Positions 51,159 to 60,385 of a stretch of DNA of 64,000 bases are shown piece by piece (positions within the stretch are counted from its first letter, which is position 1; every line of letters begins with the position of its first letter). Origin of the DNA: an uncultured Bacteroidales bacterium. Lineage in GTDB: Bacteria > Bacteroidota > Bacteroidia > Bacteroidales > F082. The translations under genes were made by a program, and so were the position numbers. The DNA lies in the NCBI GenBank assembly GCA_947166105.1, contig CAMVCZ010000006.1:1-64000 (forward strand). The letters are read 5' to 3'. The notes under the pieces were generated by a model. It had not been told where the DNA came from and ran no database searches. It saw only the letters and a list, made by a program, of their open reading frames with translations.

Positions 51159-53813
51159 TTAATTCTGAATCATCACCTTCCGCGTCACCACCTTGCCACC
51201 AATGATGTGGACAAAGTAGAGGCCAGAAGGCAGGTCGCTCACGTCGATGGTGCGCTGACCGTCAATGCTGAAGCCTTTCACCTTGACACCTTGCGAGTTG
51301 ATCATGACGACGCTGGCTCTACCCTTTTCGTAATCGGTCTTGATGGTCATTTGGCCTCTCGCGGGGTTGGGGGTGATGCTCACTTGGAAAGGTTCCTCAT
51401 CCACATTGGGCTGTTCAGGAACTTCCGTCAGGATGTCGGTGTTGTGGCTGTAGGTAACCACTTTGCCCGAAACCCTCAAAATCGGGTTGCTTGAATTGTC
51501 GCAGTTCGGGCAACTGTTCTGGCCGCTCACGCAGTCGGGATAGTTGGGGTGGCATTGGTCGACGTAGGTCGGGTCGAACTCATAAAGCAGGTCGGCGTGG
51601 CCATTAGCGAGATAGTCGTCGAGGCTGTAGTCCCACACCATAGCCATGCTGCCCGGGCACCAACCAGCGCGGGCGTAGGTCCAAGTGCCGTTTTGGGGCT
51701 GGCAACCAGCGGGGTTGGGCGTGCAATTGCGCCACAGGTGCTGCGTGTAAGTCGTGGTACCGTTAATCTTGACATTGTGCGTGGCTTCGTAAAACTCGGC
51801 GGCATTGCCCGTGTTGTAGGCACCGTTTTGGGTGTCGCTCCAGTTGTGGCCAGAAGTCGTGATTTGCAGTTTGGCCTTCTCAACACAGGGGTCAAACTCA
51901 ACATTGCGCGTCGGTACAGGGCAAAGGTTTTCGTAATCTCCGAAGGAATAGTTGCCATACCACAGTTCCCGCAAATCGACGTAAGGATACTCTGGTGTGC
52001 CTTTGGTGTACTCGAAAATGGCGGTGGGATTGTAGCCCTGACCCGTTGCATATTGTTCGCTATAATATTCAAATTCAACAAGTCCTTGCAATACAGAGGT
52101 GAAGTCGGTCACATCGAGGTCGTCGATACATTCCACACCAAACGGGGTGATATAGCGGCAAAGTTCCACCCATTCGCCACGGTAGTTCTTCACACGGACA
52201 TAACTAATGTGGTCGTAGGTGTTGCAATCGCCGTTCACGCAATTGTGCAGATAATGCAGATTGATGCCATTGAAGGCGTTGACATGGGTCGGGAAGGGGA
52301 ATTCTCCATAGGCTGTGAAGTCCTGAGTGGTGGCTACCACTTCGCCATTGAGGGCTGAAACTACCATGTCGTCATAGTCGGTGGTCACTTCAAAGGTGTT
52401 GGAGGCCGTCGTGACTTTGCCGCCGGTTTGGGTGATCGAAACCGTCATGTTGTAGGTGCCAACGCCCGAAGGAGTCCATGTAGTGTACCAATAGCCATTT
52501 TCAGGATTGTCGGGATAGTCGGTCTTCAAGTACAGTTCTTGTCCGTCGACGGAGCATTTCACTTGTTCAAACTTGATGGCATTGGCATGGTCGATATAGG
52601 CACTCAGCACCACCATCACGGGGTTCTCGAAGTTAGGCATAAAGACCTTAGTGCCTTCGTATGGACGGCGGATAGTGATTTCGGGAGCATAATTCTCAGG
52701 GTCAACCACATAGAATGTGCGCGTCACCGTGGGAGCGGGCTGCCATTGCGTGCCGTCACCTTCCTGAATGGCTTTCACTTTCACAGTGCCTTCCTCACCA
52801 GTGAGAGTCAGGATGTTGCCCTCAATGGTGGCAGGGCCTTGGGCAACCTCAAAGGCCACAGGAAGTCCAGAAGAGGCACTGGCTTGCAAGGTGATAGGCT
52901 CATTATAGACCAACTGGTCAGGGATTTCGGCAAAGTCAATGAACTGGGCCGTCAAGCCACCGGGGAAATGGCGCACGGTGAAGTTGTCGAAACCACACCA
53001 GCCGCTGTTGAGCATGAAGATGTGATGCCAAGTGGCTGGGTCGAACTTGTCGCCGCTACCCGGGGTCAAACCAATAGTGACGCCTTGACATTCTGGCACA
53101 GCTTCCCACTCGCCGTTTGGCACGTTTTCATACATACCATAAAGGGTTACAGCACCGGCTCCGTTGTTGGCATCAAGGTCGATGGAAATCTTCCAACGAA
53201 CCCATTCCTTTTCTGGTACTGGAACAGGAAAATTGCAGGCCGGATTGTTGTCGGGCAACACCACGCCTTTGATGAAGAGAGGATCGGTGTCGCTTCCTGT
53301 GAGGAGCATGTAAATACCGCCATCAAGGGAGGTGCTGTTGGGATCGGGAACGATGGGCTCGTAAAGGGCGTGATTGGGAGCCGCCTTGATTGGTGGCAGA
53401 ACAGAGCCATCGCCATTGCCGTCATAACCGATGCCGAAAAGGGTACCCCACCATTCGCGCAACTGGTCACATTCGATTTCGATGACTCCACCATTGGAGA
53501 AATCGAAGCCGTATTGGGTGATGTCGTGGGTGGCAATGTCGCCAAAACTGGTGCCGGAAGAGTGTGAAAACACACCCAAAGTTTCATCAGCCGTGGGCGT
53601 TTCAGGAGTGGTGCCCCAGAAATGGCCGAGGTAATCCGTATACATGGGACCCATGCTGCCATTGCCCGCACTGTGTACACGGACATACCAGCCGTCCTGG
53701 CCGTTAAGGATTTGGCCTTCAGCATAATTGTTGAAGTCGAAGGTCTTTTCAACTTGGGCCATCAGCCCGATGCTCATTAGCATCATCATAAAGAAAAACA
53801 ATGTCTTTTTCAT
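51159..53813 (-). CDS. T9SS type A sorting-domain protein of a SusCD operon
   Basis: 884 aa. Signal peptide MKKTLFFFMMMLMSIGLMAQ, long extracellular region with beta-sandwich and Ig-like segments (EVAQGPATIEGNILTLTGEEGTVKVKA, then EITIRRPYEG...VSAYIDHANAIKFEQV). The end is a type A sorting domain (VSITPNPARGQMTIKTD, LPSGLYFVHIIGGKVVTRKVMIQN). T9SS exports it and attaches it to the surface. Third gene of the susC-susD operon, so it may bind or cut the imported substrate; no catalytic domain was recognised. Confidence 0.82.
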   Translation of the reverse strand: MKKTLFFFMMMLMSIGLMAQVEKTFDFNNYAEGQILNGQDGWYVRVHSAGNGSMGPMYTDYLGHFWGTTPETPTADETLGVFSHSSGTSFGDIATHDITQYGFDFSNGGVIEIECDQLREWWGTLFGIGYDGNGDGSVLPPIKAAPNHALYEPIVPDPNSTSLDGGIYMLLTGSDTDPLFIKGVVLPDNNPACNFPVPVPEKEWVRWKISIDLDANNGAGAVTLYGMYENVPNGEWEAVPECQGVTIGLTPGSGDKFDPATWHHIFMLNSGWCGFDNFTVRHFPGGLTAQFIDFAEIPDQLVYNEPITLQASASSGLPVAFEVAQGPATIEGNILTLTGEEGTVKVKAIQEGDGTQWQPAPTVTRTFYVVDPENYAPEITIRRPYEGTKVFMPNFENPVMVVLSAYIDHANAIKFEQVKCSVDGQELYLKTDYPDNPENGYWYTTWTPSGVGTYNMTVSITQTGGKVTTASNTFEVTTDYDDMVVSALNGEVVATTQDFTAYGEFPFPTHVNAFNGINLHYLHNCVNGDCNTYDHISYVRVKNYRGEWVELCRYITPFGVECIDDLDVTDFTSVLQGLVEFEYYSEQYATGQGYNPTAIFEYTKGTPEYPYVDLRELWYGNYSFGDYENLCPVPTRNVEFDPCVEKAKLQITTSGHNWSDTQNGAYNTGNAAEFYEATHNVKINGTTTYTQHLWRNCTPNPAGCQPQNGTWTYARAGWCPGSMAMVWDYSLDDYLANGHADLLYEFDPTYVDQCHPNYPDCVSGQNSCPNCDNSSNPILRVSGKVVTYSHNTDILTEVPEQPNVDEEPFQVSITPNPARGQMTIKTDYEKGRASVVMINSQGVKVKGFSIDGQRTIDVSDLPSGLYFVHIIGGKVVTRKVMIQN

Positions 53814-53849
53814 AATATTAAAATTTAATAACCATTTATCTCTAAACTT

Positions 53850-55538
53850 TCAAAAATCCATCCACCACACCTTAGTCTGCCTCGTGTCGCCGTGCGACAT
53901 ACGGGCAACTTGTTTGGTGTAGTTCTCATAATTGTATTCGATTTCCTTCTGCGGATATTCCATGCGCATTGAAGTCAGTTTGGCGTGGTCGGTGGTGGTG
54001 GGCGTCGCTTTGGTGCGGCGTGCCAAAGCCCAAGCCTCCCACGGCTGGCGGAACAGGTTGAGCCAACGCTGCTCATAAATCATCTTCAGGTAGAACTCGG
54101 TGCTGCCATCATATTCGGGATTCATCCACACTGCATAGTTCATCACATTGGCAGCCATGTTGTTGCTCCATGCCCAAATATCCAGATTACCAATATAATT
54201 AGTGTATTGCGGATAAAAGAAGGTCCAGCGGTTGGTTTGGCCCGGAATGTGGGTCCAGAAGAGGAACGACTGATAGACGCCCGAGCGGATAGATTCGTCA
54301 GCATTGAGCAAAGGCGTGATGCCGCCGATGTTCCTCACCTCGATTTCAGCCTTCATAAACAGCACGTCAGCGTAGGTGACGAGGATTTGAGGCACATATC
54401 GCTCGTCGCGGGTCAGGTAATAATTGAAGGGCGAGAAGAGGCATGATGGGCCTTTGAAGGTGTAGCTGCCGTCGCGGCTTTGGGCGTAAGGCGAACCGCC
54501 CTCGGTGGGTGTTTCGAGGGTGCGAATCTGCGGATAGGGCCGCCATGCGCCGTCGGGGAAACTGTCGTTCTTGTGGCTCGTGTCGAAGAAGAGGTAGGTG
54601 CGGTAATCGAAAATGCCGCTGCCGTCCATGTCGTCGGTCGAGGAGAGGCAACTCCAAATGGTTTCGCCCATGCGAAGGTGCTTGTGCTCGCGGAACGACC
54701 AGTTGACATCCCAATTGGTGCCCAACACACTGGGCCACAAGCAGATGCCACCTCCCAAAGACACACCTCCCGAAGCACTCATTTTCGTATAGATGAAATT
54801 GTAAGCCTCAACCAACAAAGGTGTGGCATAATTGGGATCCTTGTCATACATGCGCAAGGCATGGCGCAAGATGAGCGAATTGGCAAACTCAGCCCAAAGG
54901 ACATAGTCGTTATTCAAAAGCACATCGTAAGGCAACTTGTAGTAATCGTTGCCACTGGCGGTGGTGATGGAATCGGAATGAAGCAGGTCGCGTGCCTGCA
55001 CCAACTCTTCCAAAAGCGACTTGTAGATGCTCTCCTGCGTGTCCCATTCGGGTTTCATGGTGGCCTGCGAAGAGGGATTCTCCCAGATTCGGCCCGCCTG
55101 AGAATAAGGCATGTCGCCGAAAATGTCGGTGACTTTGAAGGTCTGATACGCTTTCATCACATTGAGTTGGGCGCGCACCTTGTCGCAAACGGCGGCATCA
55201 CCCTGTTCCTCACCATAGGCATCGAGCCGTCTTTCCAATTCGCGGATGTTGGACAGCATGAGGTAATAGTCCGACCAAACGTTGGAGGTTCCGATTTGGG
55301 AATTGCCCCACGACTCGGAGGTCAAGGCGCCGAGTTCCGTTTCGGGATACCAGATTTCGTTTTGCAGGTAGAACTGCTCGTTCATGCTCTGCTGCAACGA
55401 ACTCACCACGCCGTTAAACAAGGCCTCAATGGTCGTGCCCGTCGGCGAGAACGGGTCTTTGTTCATTTCTTCGAATTTCTTGGTGCAGGAAGCCAAGGCC
55501 AAGGCAACTGCACAAACTATCATGATATTTCTTTTCAT
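53850..55538 (-). CDS. SusD/RagB-type nutrient-binding lipoprotein
   Basis: 562 aa from ATG 55538 (signal MKRNIMIVCAVALALASC, lipid Cys18). Helical TPR-like SusD fold, with NKDPFSPTGTTIEALF near the start and a C-terminal TDHAKLTSMRMEYPQKEIEYN as in the SusD-like group 2. It caps the SusC barrel and binds the substrate at the surface. The start of an upstream 7-codon extension is less likely. Confidence 0.9.
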   Translation of the reverse strand: MKRNIMIVCAVALALASCTKKFEEMNKDPFSPTGTTIEALFNGVVSSLQQSMNEQFYLQNEIWYPETELGALTSESWGNSQIGTSNVWSDYYLMLSNIRELERRLDAYGEEQGDAAVCDKVRAQLNVMKAYQTFKVTDIFGDMPYSQAGRIWENPSSQATMKPEWDTQESIYKSLLEELVQARDLLHSDSITTASGNDYYKLPYDVLLNNDYVLWAEFANSLILRHALRMYDKDPNYATPLLVEAYNFIYTKMSASGGVSLGGGICLWPSVLGTNWDVNWSFREHKHLRMGETIWSCLSSTDDMDGSGIFDYRTYLFFDTSHKNDSFPDGAWRPYPQIRTLETPTEGGSPYAQSRDGSYTFKGPSCLFSPFNYYLTRDERYVPQILVTYADVLFMKAEIEVRNIGGITPLLNADESIRSGVYQSFLFWTHIPGQTNRWTFFYPQYTNYIGNLDIWAWSNNMAANVMNYAVWMNPEYDGSTEFYLKMIYEQRWLNLFRQPWEAWALARRTKATPTTTDHAKLTSMRMEYPQKEIEYNYENYTKQVARMSHGDTRQTKVWWMDF

Positions 55539-55577
55539 AGTGGTATTCTTTTTTGTCACAAAACCTTCAAAACTACT

Positions 55578-58500
55578 TTACAAACTGATTTTAAATGATA
55601 GCATAAACGACCGCGTTCCCGGATAGGAGGCATACTCCAAGCCTTGGGCGTTGCCCGAGCCTTGAGTGCCTTCGGGGTTGATGTTGTCGGGCAGGGTCTT
55701 GTAGAAATAGAACAAGTCGCGGCCCACGAGCGAGATGGAGGCCTGCTTGAAGAAGTTCTGCTTGTCCAAAAGTTTGCTCGGGAAGTCGTAGGTCAACGAA
55801 AGTTCGCGCATCTTGACCCAAGTGTTGTTCACAATGCCTGGGGTGCTGAGGATGTTGCCCCAACCACCGAAGTTGGGCATATATTTATAAAGGTAATGCA
55901 CCACGTTCTCGTTTTGGTGCGCCTCGCCGGTTTCCGTATTGATGCAGTAGCCGGGCAAGATAACGCCGTAGTTGCCCAACAGTTGGCCATTTTCGTAATA
56001 AGGCAGACCATTGCCTTCGCGCTCATACAGCGTCTCAAGGCTTTGGCCTGTCTGCATGGCCACCACATACGAGGCGCAATAAATCTGGCCACCCAACTTC
56101 GCGTCAATCAAGGCGTAAAGCGACCAATTCTTGTAGGAAGCCCGAAGGTTGATACCGCCCGTCACCAAAGGTGCGCAGTTGCCCACCGGCACACGGTTGT
56201 CGGTCTTCAAATAAGTGGTTCCCGTCTCGTTGAGCAATGGCATCGGTTTGCCGTTGGCATCGTAGAACGGACCGACGACGGAGCCATCGGGCATGGTGTA
56301 TTCATAAACATAATCCCAGCCGTAGATGGTGCCATACTCCTCCCCTTCTTCAACCGCCACGGCGGGACCATTCGAGCCCCAAATCTCGGAAAGCGTGTAC
56401 ATATTGGCTCCCGAAAGGTCGACAATCTTGTTCTTGTTGCGGGCCAAGTTCAGGCCGACTTGCACGCCATAGTCCTTGCCCTGTGCGATGTCGTAGGTCA
56501 TAATGGCCTCGATACCCTTGTTGGTCACCACACCCGTGTTGATGGTCACGTTGTTGGCACCCGACGAGGGAGCGAGCGGCGAGGAAAGGATTTGGTCCCA
56601 ACTGTAGATGTCGTAATAAGTGAAGTCCAAATTGAACCTTGCGCCCAAGCCCAAGTCGAAGCCCAACTCGTAGGAGCGTTGGCGTTGTGGTTTCAGTTCC
56701 AACGGAGGCACGGTGGAAGGCAAAGTGGCCGAAAGTTGGTGACCGAAGGAACTTGTATTATAGGTGTAGGTCAACTGGTAGGGTTCGGTATCGCTGGCGG
56801 TTTGTGCCCACGAACCTCTCAGTTTCAGGTAGTTGACAGGTCCCCAATTCCAATTCTTGAAGGCCGAAGTCGGGACGAAACTCAAAGTGGCCGAAGGGTA
56901 GAAATAGGAGTTGTTGTTGATGGGCAAGGTCGACGACCAGTCGTTGCGGCCCGTCACATCGAGGAACAGCCAATCGCTATAACTGAGGTTGAAGAAGGCA
57001 TACAACGAATTGACTTGCTTTTCCCACCTCGATTCGCCAAAAGTGCGCTCGGAGGCGTTGGAGTAGTTGTAAATCGTATAGAGATTGGCGTATGCCCAAG
57101 TGCCAGAGGTGCCATTGATGCCGTCGCGATAGCCGTAATATTGCTCGCCACCTGCCGAAAAGCGCACATTGAACTTCGAGCCGAAAATCTTGTCCTTGTA
57201 AGCCGTGAGCAAGAAGTCCATGTCGCGGGTCATCGAGCTTGACTTGCTCTTCGAGTAATAGCCACCCACCATGCCATCAATGGTGGTAGGCTTGTGCGTA
57301 GTGGTATAGTTGTCGGCGGTCCAGTCCAAAGCCACTTTCGCACTCGCGGTCAGCCAGGGCGTGATGTCATACAGCAGGCGGATGGAGCCGTACATCTTGT
57401 CGCGGTTGAGGGTCGTGTTGTTATTGTAGAAGGTCCAGAACGTGCTGCTATAAATGTAGGGATAAGGATAGCCGTCAAACACGTTCATCGTGCCGTCCTC
57501 GTTCTCGAAGGTTGTGGTTTCAATACCTTGCCAACTGCGCGGCCAACTGTAGAGCAAGCCTTTGTTGAAATTGCTGTTCGACTCACCAATTTCGGGCGAG
57601 TTGAGGCGGAAATAATCCAAATAGGTGAAGGCCACATCGGCTTTTATTTTCTCCGACACATTAATTAAAGTACCCACATTGACCGTGGTCTGCCGCAGGT
57701 TGCAATTATCGATGATGGCATCGGTGCGCGAGTCGGTGAACGACACGCGGACGCTGCCGAAGTCGCCGGCGTTTTGGAAAGCGATGTTATGGTTCATCGT
57801 GTGGCCGTTCTTGAAGAGCATCTTCAGGTTGTCGGGCTGAGGAGAATATTTGCGAATCTTGCCATCCCACCAGAGGACGCTCTCGCCGTTCATCGCGGGA
57901 CCCCAACTTTGGGCACCGCCATAGTAGCCGAATGTGGTGTTGGTGGGTTCGCCCGCCGGACCGTTGTCGACGCTATAAATATACGGAAATTCATACACTT
58001 GGTTGCCGTTTTCGTCGGTCATGCCTTCAATGGGTGTCAAAGTTGGCGTGCTGAAGGTGATGGGGCCGCATCCGCCGTATTTGTTCTGCACGGTGCGATA
58101 CAAATAGGGCGTAGTCAACTTGAAACCAGCAGAATAACTGATGCCGAGGCCGCGCTGCTTCGAACCTTTCTTGGTGGTGATGAGCACCACGCCGTTGCCG
58201 CCACGCGAGCCGTAAAGCGCTGCCGCGGTGGGGCCTTTCAGGATGTCGAGGCTCTCGATGTCCTCTTGGTTGATGTTGTTGAGGGCCGTGCCCCAGTCGC
58301 GACCGCCGCTCCATTCGGTGAGGCCGCCTTCGTTGGTCATCGGAACGCCGTCTACAACGATGAGCGGCTGGTTGTCGCCGAAAATGCTGTTGTTGCCACG
58401 GATGGTGATACGCGACGAGCCGCCGTCAACGCCATTCGGGTTGATGATTTGCACACCCGCCGAGCGGCCACTCAACGCGCTGATGACGCTTCCCGAGCCT

Positions 58501-58910
58501 GATTTGGCAATCAGTTCGCCCCCGATTTCCTCGGTGGCGTAGCCCAATTCGCGCTTCTGTCGCTTGATGCCCAAGGCCGTGACCACCACGTCGTCGAGCA
58601 TCTGCGCATCCGCATCGAGAGTCACATTAATCTTGTTCTTGCCTTTGATGGCGATTTCCTTGGTTTTGTAGCCTACAAAACTGAAAATCAGCACATCTTG
58701 GCTGTCGGCATTGAGGGAATAGTTGCCGTCAAGGTCGGTTACCGTTCCCGTCGAGGTGCCTTTCACCTGAATGGTGACGCCCGGCAATCCATAGCCGTCG
58801 TCGCTCGAAATCACCTTTCCGCTCACCGTAATCGTCTGCGCGAGAGCAGCCCACGGACACAGCAAGGCCAACAAAAAGAGAAAGAGTAAGGATTTTTTGT
58901 TCATACGCAT
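55578..58910 (-). CDS. SusC/RagA-type TonB-dependent outer-membrane transporter
   Basis: About 1110 aa from ATG 58910 (or 58904, two codons later; MNKKSLLFLFLLALLCPWAALAQ is the signal peptide). N-terminal carboxypeptidase-regulatory-like domain (VSGKVISSDDGYGLPGVTIQVKGTS), then the plug with DDVVVTALGIKRQKRELGYA and the SusC RSAGVQI/SLDILKGPTAAALYGSRGGNGVVLITTKKG segments, then the large barrel ending SFMLSFKISL. It imports oligosaccharides or peptides with SusD, driven by TonB. Confidence 0.95.
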   Translation of the reverse strand: MRMNKKSLLFLFLLALLCPWAALAQTITVSGKVISSDDGYGLPGVTIQVKGTSTGTVTDLDGNYSLNADSQDVLIFSFVGYKTKEIAIKGKNKINVTLDADAQMLDDVVVTALGIKRQKRELGYATEEIGGELIAKSGSGSVISALSGRSAGVQIINPNGVDGGSSRITIRGNNSIFGDNQPLIVVDGVPMTNEGGLTEWSGGRDWGTALNNINQEDIESLDILKGPTAAALYGSRGGNGVVLITTKKGSKQRGLGISYSAGFKLTTPYLYRTVQNKYGGCGPITFSTPTLTPIEGMTDENGNQVYEFPYIYSVDNGPAGEPTNTTFGYYGGAQSWGPAMNGESVLWWDGKIRKYSPQPDNLKMLFKNGHTMNHNIAFQNAGDFGSVRVSFTDSRTDAIIDNCNLRQTTVNVGTLINVSEKIKADVAFTYLDYFRLNSPEIGESNSNFNKGLLYSWPRSWQGIETTTFENEDGTMNVFDGYPYPYIYSSTFWTFYNNNTTLNRDKMYGSIRLLYDITPWLTASAKVALDWTADNYTTTHKPTTIDGMVGGYYSKSKSSSMTRDMDFLLTAYKDKIFGSKFNVRFSAGGEQYYGYRDGINGTSGTWAYANLYTIYNYSNASERTFGESRWEKQVNSLYAFFNLSYSDWLFLDVTGRNDWSSTLPINNNSYFYPSATLSFVPTSAFKNWNWGPVNYLKLRGSWAQTASDTEPYQLTYTYNTSSFGHQLSATLPSTVPPLELKPQRQRSYELGFDLGLGARFNLDFTYYDIYSWDQILSSPLAPSSGANNVTINTGVVTNKGIEAIMTYDIAQGKDYGVQVGLNLARNKNKIVDLSGANMYTLSEIWGSNGPAVAVEEGEEYGTIYGWDYVYEYTMPDGSVVGPFYDANGKPMPLLNETGTTYLKTDNRVPVGNCAPLVTGGINLRASYKNWSLYALIDAKLGGQIYCASYVVAMQTGQSLETLYEREGNGLPYYENGQLLGNYGVILPGYCINTETGEAHQNENVVHYLYKYMPNFGGWGNILSTPGIVNNTWVKMRELSLTYDFPSKLLDKQNFFKQASISLVGRDLFYFYKTLPDNINPEGTQGSGNAQGLEYASYPGTRSFMLSFKISL

Positions 58911-58930
58911 AAAGTTTTGAATTAATGAGG

Positions 58931-58959
58931 CAAAAATAGAAATTTTTCCCTTTGACAAG
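58931..58959 (-). promoter_or_regulatory. Promoter of susCD operon
   Basis: Minus strand: CTTG at 58959-58956, 17 bases, TATTTTTG at 58938-58931, then C. Predicted leader about 20 nt. No sigma/anti-sigma pair or hybrid two-component regulator is nearby. Confidence 0.55.
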
Positions 58960-58990
58960 GAAAAATCGAAGTGATTTGACAGATGTTGAC

Positions 58991-59036
58991 AAAAAAGTTG
59001 CGAAACCGCCATTTCGGAAATGACCATTTCGCAACT
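58991..59036 (-). terminator. Rho-independent terminator of the methyltransferase-HNH operon
   Basis: On the minus strand AGTTGCGAAA pairs with TTTCGCAACT, enclosing a second hairpin arm (CATTTC/GAAATG), followed by TTTTTT. It is 70 bp after the HNH gene and 32 bp before the susC promoter. Confidence 0.78.
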
Positions 59037-59107
59037 ATGGAAGCAAGGGTGCCACGGTGCTTCGTCAAGCTCAGCAACCTGACGACTGCCCTACAAGACA
59101 GAATCCA

Positions 59108-60199
59108 TCACTTCCCGCTCTTGCGCCGGTTGCAGTCGCGGCAGAGCATTTGGCAATTCTCGGCCACGGTTTTGCCTCCCAAATGCCACGGCGTGATGTG
59201 GTCGGCCTCCATTTGTGAGAGTTCAAAATGCTGCCCGCAGTCGGCACAGAAACCCATTTGACGCTCGTAGGCTGACAGTTTTTGCGCATCGGTGAAGGCA
59301 CGAATGGACAAATATTTCTCCTTTCGTGTGAGAATGTATGGATAGATGCCCGTCTTTTTGGTCACGTCGTCGTCGAGGATGAGGCGTTTCACCTCGTCGT
59401 CAACGGCTTTGAAATCAAACACTTGGTCTTTGTATTGCTTGTAGAGCACACCCCAATCCACGCCTTTCATTATCTTTTTGCGCTCCTTGGTCGGGCGGAA
59501 CGAGGTCTCAATCCAAGTGATGACCGACTGGAAGAACTGCCACAGCGGGGCGGCGCTCGGGTCGTGCTGATGGTTCGACATATAGACCTCGACATTGCCG
59601 TCCGAAATCCAAGAGATGGCCGTTTCGAGATAGTCCTGACGGATGGCCGAACCCGTGAGGTAGTCACCCCCGATTTTGGCCGCCGGTGCTCCGTTCTTGC
59701 TGAAATAACGCTTGGCGTCGCTCACCCACGAGCCAGCATACACGGCATTGCGCAACTCTTGCTCGGTGAGTTCCTTTCCCGCTATGTTAATGGTTTTGAA
59801 CCACTTGAGTTTCTCGCTGTCGGAGCCGCTGCAAATATACACCTGTAACTCATAGTTGAGGATTTGCTCTTGCTCGTCGGGCTGGAGGTTGTGGAAATAG
59901 CGGAAGTTGAAGGCGAAGTCGCCGTTGACGTATTGGCAGATGCTGATGGTGCGTTGCTGGCCGTCGATGATTTCGAAGGTGCCATCTTCGCGCACAGCCC
60001 AATACATCACATTGAGCGGGAAGCCGTTGGTGAGCGTGTCGATAACCGCATCGCGTTCCTTCTCGCCATAGACGAATTCGCGCTGGTAAGGCGGGCGCAC
60101 GTCGAGGCGGCCACCGTAGGCGCGCACGCCGTTTTCGTTGTTGTCCGCGTAGCCTTTCGTCAGTTCGCGGACGGTGATTTTGTGGAGTTCTATGTTCAT
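59108..60199 (-). CDS. DUF262 protein with C-terminal HNH nuclease domain
   Basis: 363 aa from ATG 60199; a longer frame begins inside a repeat and is not used. N-terminal DUF262 domain (PPYQREFVYGEKERDAVIDTL; IDGQQR motif, a ParB/NTPase-like active site seen in GmrSD and related proteins). The C-terminus has an HNH nuclease: CADC...EADHITPWHLGGKTVAENCQMLCRDCN with the two Cys pairs and DH. It is the second gene after the EcoRI-family methyltransferase, so a restriction or anti-phage nuclease is likely. Whether it cuts modified or unmodified DNA is not known. Confidence 0.85.
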   Translation of the reverse strand: MNIELHKITVRELTKGYADNNENGVRAYGGRLDVRPPYQREFVYGEKERDAVIDTLTNGFPLNVMYWAVREDGTFEIIDGQQRTISICQYVNGDFAFNFRYFHNLQPDEQEQILNYELQVYICSGSDSEKLKWFKTINIAGKELTEQELRNAVYAGSWVSDAKRYFSKNGAPAAKIGGDYLTGSAIRQDYLETAISWISDGNVEVYMSNHQHDPSAAPLWQFFQSVITWIETSFRPTKERKKIMKGVDWGVLYKQYKDQVFDFKAVDDEVKRLILDDDVTKKTGIYPYILTRKEKYLSIRAFTDAQKLSAYERQMGFCADCGQHFELSQMEADHITPWHLGGKTVAENCQMLCRDCNRRKSGK

Positions 60200-60216
60200 A
60201 TATTTAGTGTTTGTTT

Positions 60217-60385
60217 GTGTTCCCCGACACTGCGCTGCGCTTGTATCGGGTTGATGTCGTTTCGCCCTTTCAGGGCTGGGTCTGGCGGATGTTATTGTCG
60301 GCAGTCGGCAGGGGTTCACACCGCCTGCCTAATATCCTGCCGCCCCTACGGGGCTATGGCTTCCGCCGCCATCGATACGGGCAAC
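60217..60385. repeat. GC-rich dispersed repeat (REP-like)
   Basis: Between the HNH and methyltransferase genes. It has small hairpins GCCCTTTCAGGGC (60264-60276) and GCCCCTACGGGGC (60342-60354) and a GGCAGG/CCTGCC pair around 60308-60328. Sequence is GC-rich and unlike its flanks. Its last part supplies the final codons of the methyltransferase gene. Ends are approximate. Confidence 0.6.

Noticed and set aside
52428-53567. 379-codon frame opposite the T9SS cargo gene
   Set aside because: Same reason: antisense shadow with no motif, while the minus-strand gene has a signal peptide and sorting domain.
55644-57242. 532-codon open frame opposite the SusC gene
   Set aside because: Shadow of a GC-rich, codon-biased real gene on the other strand; sequence is low in hydrophobic pattern and has no motif.
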